A DNA stretch of 64,000 nucleotides from Sulfotelmatobacter sp963788225 (GTDB lineage Bacteria > Acidobacteriota > Terriglobia > Terriglobales > Acidobacteriaceae): contig CAWBGI010000002.1 of assembly GCA_963788225.1 (NCBI GenBank), positions 620,001-684,000 of the forward strand, given 5' to 3'. The position numbers and the translations under genes are program-made. Below, in pieces: positions 32,808-41,478 of this stretch. The notes beneath the pieces were generated by a model, which searched no databases, was not told the origin of the DNA, and was given only the letters and a program-made list of their open reading frames with translations. Within the stretch, counting starts at the first letter, position 1. Every line of letters begins with the position of its first letter.

Positions 32808-33239
32808 GTGGAAAAAGAGGGATTGCCTCCGCGGCTTGTCATCGACACCAACGTCTTTGTGAGCGGATTGATTTCGGGGGAAGGCTCGCCGGGGCGGCTC
32901 TTGCAAGAGAAGCGGGTCGTCCACCTGGTTTCAGATCCGGTGGTGGAAGAGTACTTGCGCGTGCTCGACTATCCCCGCATCCGAAGATTCAGGAAAATCA
33001 CTGACGCGTTCGTCGCCGACATCGCCGCTTATCTGGTTTATCAAACCGAACGGGTCGAGTTGCGGTCGCGGATGAGAATGAGTCCTGACCCGGATGACGA
33101 TGTGTTCCTGAATACCGCAGTGGATGGCCGGGCGACGCTGCTGGTCACCGGCGACAAGACGGACCTGCTTGCGCTGGGGAGAGTGGACAGCATTCCGATT
33201 GTTTCGGCGCGCGAGGCGCTGGAACGGCTAGGGGTGTAG
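32808..33239 (+). CDS. PIN-domain toxin (putative toxin-antitoxin RNase)
   Basis: The 143-residue product shows the acidic PIN site: D13 (VIDTNVF), E47/E48 (VVEEYL), D96-D98 (PDPDDDVF) and D116 (TGDKTD). It belongs to the PIN family often annotated as putative toxin-antitoxin toxin component. Such proteins are metal-dependent RNases that cut tRNA or mRNA. The start is GTG, one base after the antitoxin stop, so translation is coupled. The RNA target is not predictable. Confidence 0.85.
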   Translation: MEKEGLPPRLVIDTNVFVSGLISGEGSPGRLLQEKRVVHLVSDPVVEEYLRVLDYPRIRRFRKITDAFVADIAAYLVYQTERVELRSRMRMSPDPDDDVFLNTAVDGRATLLVTGDKTDLLALGRVDSIPIVSAREALERLGV

Positions 33240-33299
33240 TTCGTCGAAGAAGGGCGCTCGGTAAAAGAAGGCTGACCAACCTCCGACGGAGATCAAAAT

Positions 33300-33335
33300 C
33301 CCCACCCTCTCGCAAAAACTGCGAGAAGGATGGGG
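33300..33335. terminator. Bidirectional hairpin between convergent genes
   Basis: Arms CCCCACCCTCTCGCA and TGCGAGAAGGATGGGG pair with small mismatches around AAAAC. It lies between the stops of the toxin (+) and the GvpF/L gene (-). No T-run is present, so it is a weaker intrinsic terminator candidate. Confidence 0.5.
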
Positions 33336-33357
33336 CATCCGAATATCCGGGATACGA

Positions 33358-34104
33358 TTAGCTATTTCCGGCCACGGTACGCAGCTTCCCGGGCAGGAAG
33401 TGGTACGGGGGCCAGGGTCCGCTGATGGCGACCTCGCAGTTTTTCAACTGCTTGGCGGCGGTCGAGTAGCGGTTCTGATATTTCTCTACCGATTTGGAAT
33501 CGATGAGATGGGCGATGTCGATGAGCATGCCTTGCGGAGCGACTTTCTTGCAGCTCACTTCTTCTTCCAGCGGGTTGAATAGTTTGTGCACTTGTACCGA
33601 GAGCGCGCGGGCCTTGGTTTGGCGTTCGCGTTCGCGGGAAGCTTTGACGCGCAGCTTCGAAAGATAGTCGCCGCCGACGGTGTCGGGCAGGATGACGTCG
33701 ATCATGGCTTCGCGTAGTGAGCCGTCTGTGACAGTGAGCTTGATGTGCATTTCGGACTTGCCGCGAAGCTTGGCTACGCTGACTCCAAAGGCGCGCCGGT
33801 TAACCCGGACCGCCTGGCGGAGAGCGTCGTCGCTTTCGAAGATGGTTCCGAAACGGAACGGCAACACGGTGGAATTGCGGAAACAGCCGCTGACGACGCG
33901 GGCGTGGTCGATGGCGGCTTTCTGATCAAGCTGGGCGGCGTTCTGGTCGTACTCGCTCACGATCACAGCAAACTCACCGCTGGGATAGCTGAGCACAGGG
34001 GCTCCGTTCACGCCTTGGACATTCTCAATTACGAATGGGCGTCTGGAACGGGTGCCATTTGGGAGGGTCTGGTGCTCGGTAAGGCAGTATGCGTACCACG
34101 CCAT
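33358..34104 (-). CDS. GvpF/GvpL-family gas vesicle-type protein (orphan)
   Basis: The ~248-residue product matches the GvpF/L family: YAYCLTE start, FAVIVSEYD, the hallmark VLPFRFGTIF at ~80-90, a central helical region with RER repeats, and ISGPWPPYHFLPG near the C-terminus. GvpF/L proteins help gas vesicle assembly by binding GvpA. ATG 34104 has GGAGAG upstream. No gvpA, gvpN or other gas vesicle gene is in the window, so this copy may have a different role. Confidence 0.8.
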   Translation of the reverse strand: MAWYAYCLTEHQTLPNGTRSRRPFVIENVQGVNGAPVLSYPSGEFAVIVSEYDQNAAQLDQKAAIDHARVVSGCFRNSTVLPFRFGTIFESDDALRQAVRVNRRAFGVSVAKLRGKSEMHIKLTVTDGSLREAMIDVILPDTVGGDYLSKLRVKASRERERQTKARALSVQVHKLFNPLEEEVSCKKVAPQGMLIDIAHLIDSKSVEKYQNRYSTAAKQLKNCEVAISGPWPPYHFLPGKLRTVAGNS

Positions 34105-34533
34105 ATTGAACTCTCCGAACCGGGACGGAGGCGGACCAACCACCTCGTTATGTTTTTTGCACAGCCGAATTGCAAGTTTGGAAGTTAGCTTTTAGCGGTA
34201 CAGGGTCTGGAACACTGGGAAACCAATTGTCAAGGTACGTAAACGATATTACTTCGGTCACCAGGAAAAATGCAACTTTTTTGTGGCAAGAGGCATCGTG
34301 AGGGTTTTTGGGGGATGGAGCAAGACGGGGATGGGCCGTCCGGTCTGACAGGATGTGGACCTGGGCGACTATTCGACGCAGTCTCTTTCGCCCCTTTCGG
34401 GGCTTTGCGCCTGTTCGACTGTCAACCCACGGTTTGCGCCGTGGGCTGCATTCTTGCGCCGCTTCGCGGCTGAACCGCCTGCGCAACATCGCCCATAGGC
34501 TATTTATTTTCAATGTCTTAAGGGCTACCGCGG
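34105..34533. other. Gene-free stretch with a triple-hairpin element
   Basis: It contains the promoter side of the GvpF/L gene and, at 34390-34470, three consecutive hairpins with conserved-looking spacers just downstream of the permease stop. No gene is seen. Confidence 0.5.
34390..34470. repeat. Triple-hairpin extragenic element
   Basis: GCCCC-TTTC-GGGGC (34390-34403), CCCACGG-TTTGCG-CCGTGGG (34426-34445) and GCCGC-TTC-GCGGC (34458-34470) are spaced 22 and 12 bases apart. It lies 60 bp past the 3' end of the permease gene. Confidence 0.6.
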
Positions 34534-35772
34534 CTACTCGTAGCGCAGGCTTTCGACGGGGTCAAGTTGGGCGGCGCGGGCGGCTGGGACCGTTCCGAAA
34601 ATCACCCCTACGAGCGACGACACGACGATGGCGATGACGGCGGACCAGCCGTTGATGGGTATGCGGTATTCGGTAAGGAAGCGCACCGAGTAAGGGATGG
34701 CGAGGCCGATGACGATACCGGCGAAGCCTCCGATGAGGGAGATCAGAATGGCCTCGGCCAGAAACTGAAAGCGGATTTCGCGGTTGGTGGCGCCGACCGC
34801 CTTGCGGATGCCGATCTCGCGGATGCGCGAGGTCACGGTCGAAAGCATGATGTTCATGATGCCAATGCCGCCGACCAGCAGCGTGACCGCGGAGATCAAC
34901 AGCAGCATCCAGGTGAGCATGGTCGCCGAGCGGTCGGCCACCGCGAGCAACTCAGTGAGGTCCGTAACATCGTAGACCGACTCCGAGCGATGGCGTGATT
35001 GCAGCACCTTCTTGATTTGCGCAGTGCCTGCGACCACCATCGAAGGATCTTCCATGGAAAAGTAAATCAGCTTGACGCTGGGCGTATCGGTGAAATAACG
35101 GCTCACCGTGTAGGGGATCAGCATGGTGCTGCCGACTACTTCCGACTGATCGAAGGTGTTGACGCGCTCCTTGAAGGTTCCGATGATGGTGAATGGCAAA
35201 CCCGTCAACTTGATGACCTTTCCAATCGCCGCGCGGGTTGAGCCGTAAACCTCCTGCGCCATCTTTTCGGTGATGAGTCCGACCTTGTTGTGGGCCTGCG
35301 AATCCTCGGCGTCGAAGAAGCGGCCGGAGAGCACTACCAGATTGCGCACTTGCAGATATTCGGGATAAACGCCGAGGATCTGCACTTCGCGCTCTTTGCC
35401 GTTGCCGAAGGGAACGCGTTCCGAGAGCGAAACCACGGGTGTGGCTGCGACTACTCCGGGGACCTGGCTGCGTACCGCTTCCACGTCGTCGATGGTCAGG
35501 TTGTCGGGCGTGGATTGGCTGATGTGGGGCGCACCCTGGTATTGCGCGTAGATGAGATTAGCCCCAATGGCTTGGATCTGGTTGAGAACGTACTGACGTC
35601 CGGTCATGCCGATGGTGACGACCAGAATCAGAGAGGCCGTTCCGATCACCATGCCCAGCGCCGTCAGAATGAAGCGCACCTTGTTGCTGCAGAAGGTGTC
35701 ATAGGCAAAGTTGACGATCTCACCCAGGGCCATGTTGGGCCGAAGGCGCTCGGGCATAAGGGCAGCAGCCAT
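34534..35772 (-). CDS. MacB/FtsX-type ABC transporter permease
   Basis: The 412-residue product has an N-terminal membrane helix (~residues 33-58), a periplasmic MacB-type core and three C-terminal helices with the FtsX signature (LLISAVTLLVGGIGIMNIMLSTVTSRIREIGIRKAVGATNREIRFQFLAEA). These permeases work by mechanotransmission with a LolD/MacB-like ATPase to move substrates across the envelope. No ATPase or periplasmic adaptor gene is adjacent, so it stands alone here. The substrate is unknown. Confidence 0.88.
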   Translation of the reverse strand: MAAALMPERLRPNMALGEIVNFAYDTFCSNKVRFILTALGMVIGTASLILVVTIGMTGRQYVLNQIQAIGANLIYAQYQGAPHISQSTPDNLTIDDVEAVRSQVPGVVAATPVVSLSERVPFGNGKEREVQILGVYPEYLQVRNLVVLSGRFFDAEDSQAHNKVGLITEKMAQEVYGSTRAAIGKVIKLTGLPFTIIGTFKERVNTFDQSEVVGSTMLIPYTVSRYFTDTPSVKLIYFSMEDPSMVVAGTAQIKKVLQSRHRSESVYDVTDLTELLAVADRSATMLTWMLLLISAVTLLVGGIGIMNIMLSTVTSRIREIGIRKAVGATNREIRFQFLAEAILISLIGGFAGIVIGLAIPYSVRFLTEYRIPINGWSAVIAIVVSSLVGVIFGTVPAARAAQLDPVESLRYE

Positions 35773-35988
35773 ATTTAGTTAGATGCTACGTAGGACCGGC
35801 GATGCGCGCAAGGTGTCGGTGTCTATGCCCCTGTCTTAACCTCTCAATCTGGTTGAGATTCTAGGGCCGGATTCCTTTCCACAAGGCGCTCCTCATCCAC
35901 TTCCCATTCTGGGACGGATGGTATACCGTAATGGGAATCGAAGGCGTCCGAGCCTCTGCCGGTAGAGTTGTGCCTTTTTGGGAATGGA

Positions 35989-37365
35989 ATGAGCCAAGTC
36001 CTTGAGGAATCCTACGTTTCGGTTGCGCACAGACCTAGGGCATCCACCCGAGGCAACCGGTTCACCAAGTCAACCCTGATGTGGATGGTTCTCACGGCTC
36101 TGGCCATCCGCCTGGTTGTGATGGTCTTCTTGTTGCCCGAGCAACTTGACCCATCGCGCGATCACTGGCACTTCGGCTACGAGACTGGCCGGATCGCCCG
36201 CTCGATTGTGCAAGGCAAGGGATTCAGCAGTCCGCTTTTCGCAGAGACGGGGCCAACGGCCTGGATGAGCCCGGTTTATCCCTACATCGTTGCTGGCGTT
36301 TTCAAAGTGTTTGGCATCTACACCACCGCTTCGGCAGTGGTGCTGCTTTCGCTGAATGCACTGACCTCGGCTTTGACTTGTATTCCTATCTTCTTGATCG
36401 CGCGCAAGGTTTTTGGGAAGCGGGCTGCGAAGTGGGCAGGATGGGGCTGGGTCTTTTTCCCCTACGCCGTTTATTTCCCGGTCGAGAGGATTTGGGAAAC
36501 CTGGCTGGCAACGTTGCTGCTCACTCTGCTCTTTCTCTTCGCTCTGCACCTTGAGGATCGATCTGAAGCGGAGCCGGTGTGGCAAAGTTGGATCGGCTTC
36601 GGAGCGCTTGCGGGCTTGGCCGCGCTCACGAGTCCGGCGATCGTTTCCGTGCTGCCGTTCCTCGGTGGATGGATTTGCTATCGTCTTCACCGGCGTAGGC
36701 AAGCGTGGTTTCGTCCCGCGGCGTTTGCGGCGCTGGCCTTCATCCTCTTTGTGTCGCCGTGGTTTATTCGCAACTACAACACCTTCCATCGCTTCATCCC
36801 GTTCCGCGACAACATGGGCATGGTCATGCGGCTGGGCACCAAGGGCGCGACCAGCCACTGGGCGCCGTATGATCTCGGCCCGTGGCACAGCGAAGCAGAA
36901 TGGGCGCAATACCAGCAGTTGGGCGAACTTGGTTACATGGCGAAGGAAAAGAAGCAGGCGGTCGAGTTCATCAGCGCGAACCCGGGTTGGTATGCGTGGA
37001 CCACGCTGCGCCGGGCGATTTACATGTGGACGGGATTCTGGAGCTTGGATCGCGAGTACCTGGCGCAGGAGCCGCTCGACCCGCCCAATATTTTTTTGTG
37101 TACGATTTTTACCGGGCTTGCGCTGGTCGGATTGTGGCGGGCATTTCGATTGGAACCGGCTATCGCTGCGCTCTTTGCTCTTGTGCTGGTCAGCTTCCCT
37201 GCGGTTTACTACATCACCAGCCCTGAGGTTTACTACCGTCGTCCCATCGACCCGTTGATCGTTATTCTTGCGGCGTCTCTTGTGCCGGCACGGAAACTGA
37301 AGAAACAAGCCAAAAAAGAAGAGTTGGATGTGCGGCAGGACGACAGCGAACTGGTCGAGGCCTGA
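35989..37365 (+). CDS. GT39-like membrane glycosyltransferase
   Basis: The ~458-residue product has about ten membrane segments. After the first one comes an extracytoplasmic loop with DPSRDHWHFGYETGRIARSIVQGKGFSSP, matching the Asp-containing first loop of ArnT/PMT-like glycosyltransferases that use polyprenyl-phosphate sugars. The tail is soluble and charged. ATG 35989 (MSQVLEES) is preferred to TTG 35968. It is followed within 7 bp by another membrane protein and then a 2OG oxygenase on the same strand. Sugar and acceptor are unknown. Confidence 0.7.
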   Translation: MSQVLEESYVSVAHRPRASTRGNRFTKSTLMWMVLTALAIRLVVMVFLLPEQLDPSRDHWHFGYETGRIARSIVQGKGFSSPLFAETGPTAWMSPVYPYIVAGVFKVFGIYTTASAVVLLSLNALTSALTCIPIFLIARKVFGKRAAKWAGWGWVFFPYAVYFPVERIWETWLATLLLTLLFLFALHLEDRSEAEPVWQSWIGFGALAGLAALTSPAIVSVLPFLGGWICYRLHRRRQAWFRPAAFAALAFILFVSPWFIRNYNTFHRFIPFRDNMGMVMRLGTKGATSHWAPYDLGPWHSEAEWAQYQQLGELGYMAKEKKQAVEFISANPGWYAWTTLRRAIYMWTGFWSLDREYLAQEPLDPPNIFLCTIFTGLALVGLWRAFRLEPAIAALFALVLVSFPAVYYITSPEVYYRRPIDPLIVILAASLVPARKLKKQAKKEELDVRQDDSELVEA

Positions 37366-37371
37366 TTCGCA

Positions 37372-38853
37372 TTGAGTATCTCCACTCAATCAACTCCAGG
37401 GAAATGGAAGTCCATCCTCGGACTTTGGCTGCTGACCTTCGCAGCCGTGCTGGTGCAGGGCTACCATCCTTTCTCAGAGGACGCGGAGATTTACCTGCCG
37501 GGCGTGGAGAAGATTCTTCATCCTGAACTCTTTCCTACGGGGCAAGAATTTTTCCTGTCCCATGCCAGCATGACTTTGTTCCCCAACGTGGTCGCGGCTT
37601 CTCTGCGCGTGACACATCTGCCGATGGAAGTTGGACTGTTTCTGTGGCATCTGGCGTCCATCTTCTTACTGCTGCTCGCCTGTTGGGAGTTGAGCGGACT
37701 GTTCTTCCCGGATGCGCGAAGGGCGCGGTGGGGTGGAGTCTGCCTGGTGGCCGCGTTGTTGACGATTCCGGTGGCCGGCACCGCGCTCTACATCATGGAC
37801 CAGTATTTGAACCCGCGAAATCTGGCGGCGTTCGCGGGAGTTTTCATGGCGGCGCGAACTCTGGAGAAGAAATATTTGCGCGCGTTGTTGTGGCTGGCCT
37901 TTGCCGCGTGCATGCATCCGCTGATGTGGGTGTTTCCATTTTCGTTTTGTGTGTTGCTGCTGGTGATGGAAAAATTCGAAGGCGGCTGGAACAACTCGGC
38001 TGCGCTCGCGAGCTTGATGTGGATACCTTTGTCGCCCGCGGCTTCGGCCGCATATCACGAGGCGGCGAAGCGGCACGCCTATCACTACATTCAGAACTGG
38101 ACATGGTACGAGTTGCTGGGAATGGTTGCTCCGGTGGTCTTGTTCTGGTGGTTTGCGCGAATCGCGCAGGGCCGGAAGTGGCCGGTTCTCGAACATGTGA
38201 GCCGCGCCCTTGTTCTCTATGACTTGATCTATATTGTCGCGGCGCTTGTTGTCGATTTGCCTGCGCGGTTTGAAGCTCTGGCTCGCCTGCAGCCCACGCG
38301 CAGCCTGCATTTTCTTTACATGGTGATGTTTATCGTGATGGGCGGGTGTCTCGCCGAGTATGTGCTGAAAGACCGCGTTTGGCGCTGGCTGCTGCTTTTT
38401 GTGCCTTTGAGCCTGGGAATGTTTATGGGCCAGCGTGCGCTTTTTCCGGCGAGTGCGCACGTGGAATGGCCGGGTGCGGCGCCGAAGAATCCGTGGGCGC
38501 AGGCGTTTGTGTGGATCCGGCAGAACACGCCGGTGGATGCAGTTTTCGCCATCGATCCGGAATATATGGATCTCAAAGGCGAAGATGAGATTGGATTTCG
38601 ATGTCTCGCCGAGCGAAGCCACCTCGCCGACGGAGTCAAGGACAACGGCGTGGTCAGCATGTTTCCGGGGCTGGCTGAGGAGTGGTGGGCGCAGGTCCGG
38701 GCGCAGACTCCGTGGAAGAGTTTCCATGCAGAAGATTTTTTGCGCTTAAAGAATAAATACGGCGCAAGCTGGGTGGTGTTGCAACAGCCAGGAGTTGGCG
38801 GGCTCGATTGCCCTTATCAGAACAGCGCGGTGCGCGTTTGCCGGATTCCCTAA
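37372..38853 (+). CDS. Polytopic membrane protein, unknown function
   Basis: The 493-residue product has roughly ten hydrophobic segments and a soluble C-terminal part (~residues 360-493) with WIRQNTPVDAVFAIDPEYM and WVVLQQPG, features seen in membrane proteins linked to glycan or lipid-linked sugar transfer. The first loop after helix 1 (HPFSEDAEIYLPGVEKI) resembles the acidic loop of GT-C enzymes, so a glycosyltransferase is possible. The start is TTG 37372 with no clear ribosome site; coupling to the gene ending at 37365 is likely. Confidence 0.65.
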   Translation: MSISTQSTPGKWKSILGLWLLTFAAVLVQGYHPFSEDAEIYLPGVEKILHPELFPTGQEFFLSHASMTLFPNVVAASLRVTHLPMEVGLFLWHLASIFLLLLACWELSGLFFPDARRARWGGVCLVAALLTIPVAGTALYIMDQYLNPRNLAAFAGVFMAARTLEKKYLRALLWLAFAACMHPLMWVFPFSFCVLLLVMEKFEGGWNNSAALASLMWIPLSPAASAAYHEAAKRHAYHYIQNWTWYELLGMVAPVVLFWWFARIAQGRKWPVLEHVSRALVLYDLIYIVAALVVDLPARFEALARLQPTRSLHFLYMVMFIVMGGCLAEYVLKDRVWRWLLLFVPLSLGMFMGQRALFPASAHVEWPGAAPKNPWAQAFVWIRQNTPVDAVFAIDPEYMDLKGEDEIGFRCLAERSHLADGVKDNGVVSMFPGLAEEWWAQVRAQTPWKSFHAEDFLRLKNKYGASWVVLQQPGVGGLDCPYQNSAVRVCRIP

Positions 38854-38954
38854 AGGTAATCGAGACGGTAACTTCTGAAGCGCATTCGCTGGCAAAATCC
38901 GCCCTTCGCGATTGCCGATTCGGATACAATTTCAAAAATGAGGTGCGTCTAAGC

Positions 38955-39827
38955 ATGTCTACTGCGCGGGCTATAGCTCCGGTCCGGCTATTTCCATACG
39001 AAAAGTGGGGCTCTCCGCTTCCTGCGCTGGCTCGACAATACCGCGAGAACCATCCTTGCCCCCATATTTTGTTGAAGGAGTTTCTTGATCCCGAGGTCGC
39101 GCTGGGGATGGCGAAGGAGTTCCCGCAAGCTTCGACCGAGGAATGGACGCAGTATAAGCATGCGAACGAAAACAAGCTGGGCATGGCGAAGCGGCAGCTC
39201 TTTCCGCCGGCGCTCGGGGCGGTTGTAGACGAGTTGAACTCGCCGGAGTTTGTAGCCTGGGTTTCGGAATTGACCGGGATTCCCAACCTGATGGCGGACC
39301 CGATGCTTGAAGGCGGGGGGTTGCATCAGTCGGGGCCGGGCGGTTATCTGAACGTGCACACGGATTTCTCCATGCACCACTTTCACACGCACTGGCGCCG
39401 GCGCGTGAATCTGATTCTGTATCTGAATCCGGAGTGGCATGAGGAGTGGGGCGGAGCCATCGAGTTGTGGGAGCGGCAGGATGGGAAGATGTCGCGATGC
39501 GCGGTGAAGTATCCGCCGCTGCTCAACCATGCGCTTATCTTCACCACCGATGAGAGGTCGCTGCATGGTTTTCCTGATCCTCTGACTTGCCCCGAAGGGC
39601 AATCGCGCAAGAGCCTGGCTTTGTACTACTACACGATCGAGCCGGACAAGAAATTCAGCGGGCATTCGACCGATTATTTTGCCCGACCGCAGGACGGCTG
39701 GTGGAAATCGGCGATGATCTGGACGGATAAGAAGGTTCTCGATCTTTACTCGCGGGCCAAAGTGCGGTTTGGGTTCTCCGACGAATTCGCCAGCAAAGTG
39801 CTGGGATTCTTGTCGAAAAAAAAGTGA
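38955..39827 (+). CDS. 2-oxoglutarate/Fe(II)-dependent oxygenase
   Basis: The 290-residue product has the double-stranded beta-helix iron site: H135 and D137 (NVHTDFS), H204 (SLHGFPDP) and R218 (QSRKSLALYYY) for 2-oxoglutarate. It probably hydroxylates an amino acid, peptide or small metabolite; prolyl-hydroxylase-like proteins show the same pattern. ATG 38955 is preferred because the longer frame from 38808 overlaps the end of the upstream gene in another frame. It ends at a strong terminator. Confidence 0.85.
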   Translation: MSTARAIAPVRLFPYEKWGSPLPALARQYRENHPCPHILLKEFLDPEVALGMAKEFPQASTEEWTQYKHANENKLGMAKRQLFPPALGAVVDELNSPEFVAWVSELTGIPNLMADPMLEGGGLHQSGPGGYLNVHTDFSMHHFHTHWRRRVNLILYLNPEWHEEWGGAIELWERQDGKMSRCAVKYPPLLNHALIFTTDERSLHGFPDPLTCPEGQSRKSLALYYYTIEPDKKFSGHSTDYFARPQDGWWKSAMIWTDKKVLDLYSRAKVRFGFSDEFASKVLGFLSKKK

Positions 39828-39828
39828 T

Positions 39829-39885
39829 GGGCTGATCGCGGAACCGACAGCGGCTTGGTCGGAGCGCCAGCAGCCCCCTTTTTTT
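39829..39885 (+). terminator. Intrinsic terminator of the 2OG oxygenase
   Basis: Outer arms GGGCTG and CAGCCC and inner arms CCGAC and GTCGG form one branched stem, followed by a run of seven T. It begins on the base pair after the stop codon. Confidence 0.65.
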
Positions 39886-39947
39886 CGAAATCTCTGGAAT
39901 CACGGACTTAGCGGGAAATTCTCCGCAAAATCCAGACGGCAAAGTGG

Positions 39948-41261
39948 CTACGGCGTTATTTCATAAATCGCTCCGTCGCCCCCCTTATTTCCCCCGCCCC
40001 ACACAGTGCCGTGGAGGTTTCCGGACGTGTCCCAAAGTGGCGGGGTTTTAGGACCCGCGCCATCTTGTGAGCCGAATGCATGCAATTGCGAATACGTCCA
40101 CGCGCCGCCGGACCCTGTAGGTTTCGCCAATTGAAAAGCGACGGGGTAATACCTGAACAGCGAAGTCACGCCGTACAGGTTCTGCGCCGTGGAATCCTTG
40201 GTTAGGCCGACGGGCCCGTACGAACTGGATGCGAGCGTGAAGGTGTACAGCGACTTGATGGTCCAAGCCGATCCGCTGGCTGGCGGCGAGAGTTCAAAGA
40301 CCGAGCTGCAACAGAAGGCTATGCTCCCCGTCGCAGTGCCGAAGAGGTTGCCATGAGAGTCAATGAGCAAAGATCCCTGTGGGAAGTCGCCGAACTCGGA
40401 ACCTGGCAGCGGGAAGCTGTAGAGGACGCTCTCCGTCCATGCTGTGCCGCCAGCGGAAGGCGGGCTTAGTTTGAAGACGGCTCCGACACCGGCGGACCCG
40501 CCAACGATGCTGGTTCCATAGTAATTGCCGAGGGAGTCTGACACTAGGTCAGACATGGGATAGGATGCGTCGCCCGGTGCGCCGAAGTTCCACAGGACGG
40601 TTTCCACCCAGCCATTGCCCTGGGGGCTTAGCTTGAACGCGACTCCTCCTGCTTCCTCCGAGCTGTTGTAATACAGACCTCCGGTATATGTCGTGCCGAA
40701 GATGTTTCCGGAGTTGTCGACCGTAACCGGAGCTTCTGGGTCTGATCCGTCACTCGGCCAGCCCCCGAAGTGATGCAAGGTGCGATAGCTCCAGGCTCCG
40801 CCGGGAGTAGTGGGCGGCTCAAGCTTGAACACGGTTCCGCAGTTGCAGCGCGTGCCACCGCCCCAGGTCGTAGTGCCATAGAGATTTCCCAATTTGTCGA
40901 TGGTGATTCCGCCGACTGGGTAGTAGCCGCCCGCATCCGTGCCGCTAAAGGAATAGAGAACTGTCTCCGTCCAAGCAGCGCCGGGAGCTGCGGGTGGGGA
41001 AAGCTCGAATACCGTGCCTGCGCTTTCGCTGCCGCCGTCTTCGGTTGTGCCGTAGATGTTGCCTGCTTTATCGAAGGCAATCTGGCCCATCGGCTGGGCA
41101 CCGGTCGCGGTGGAAAAATTATAGAGTACTTCGTAGGTTTGGGCAGAACTGGGCGCCACGGCAAAAGCCAACAAGATCGCGAGGGAAATCAGGATTGACG
41201 CGTGAACAAGAATGCTTCGGGAAGTTTCTCGCAGGATCGAATGGACCGTAGCCTGACGCAT
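39948..41261 (-). CDS. Secreted GloVer-repeat beta-propeller protein
   Basis: The ~437-residue product has a signal peptide (ISLAILLAFAVAPSSAQ) and tandem repeats of ~50-60 residues with the pattern YNF...GNIYGTT..GG....GTVFELSPP....W.E.VLYSF, the GloVer repeat (TIGR03803). These probably form a beta-propeller at the cell surface; the role is unknown, and such genes are numerous in Acidobacteria. ATG 41261 has CGGAGG upstream; the longer frame to 41390 adds 43 basic residues. It converges with the oxygenase gene. Confidence 0.8.
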   Translation of the reverse strand: MRQATVHSILRETSRSILVHASILISLAILLAFAVAPSSAQTYEVLYNFSTATGAQPMGQIAFDKAGNIYGTTEDGGSESAGTVFELSPPAAPGAAWTETVLYSFSGTDAGGYYPVGGITIDKLGNLYGTTTWGGGTRCNCGTVFKLEPPTTPGGAWSYRTLHHFGGWPSDGSDPEAPVTVDNSGNIFGTTYTGGLYYNSSEEAGGVAFKLSPQGNGWVETVLWNFGAPGDASYPMSDLVSDSLGNYYGTSIVGGSAGVGAVFKLSPPSAGGTAWTESVLYSFPLPGSEFGDFPQGSLLIDSHGNLFGTATGSIAFCCSSVFELSPPASGSAWTIKSLYTFTLASSSYGPVGLTKDSTAQNLYGVTSLFRYYPVAFQLAKPTGSGGAWTYSQLHAFGSQDGAGPKTPPLWDTSGNLHGTVWGGGNKGGDGAIYEITP

Positions 41262-41478
41262 AGCGTTCCTCCGTTGCGTTTTCTGCGGGGGGAGTAGCGG
41301 ACGCAGAGCCTGGTTCGGCGAGTGGCGGCCAGTATATCTATAGCCAGTGACCCGGGCAAGATGAAGGATTTTGCATACTTTGGCGTTCACTTAGGAGCGC
41401 TAGGACGGGTCCTGAGTGCCTTGCTCCTGTCGACGCATTGTGAAAAACTAGAAGCCTACCTTCATTTCAACAGCAACC

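Noticed and set aside
36070..38727. Long - strand frames opposite the GT39-like and membrane protein genes
   Set aside because: Basic Arg/His/Gln-rich products with no start signal. The + strand products have proper membrane topology.
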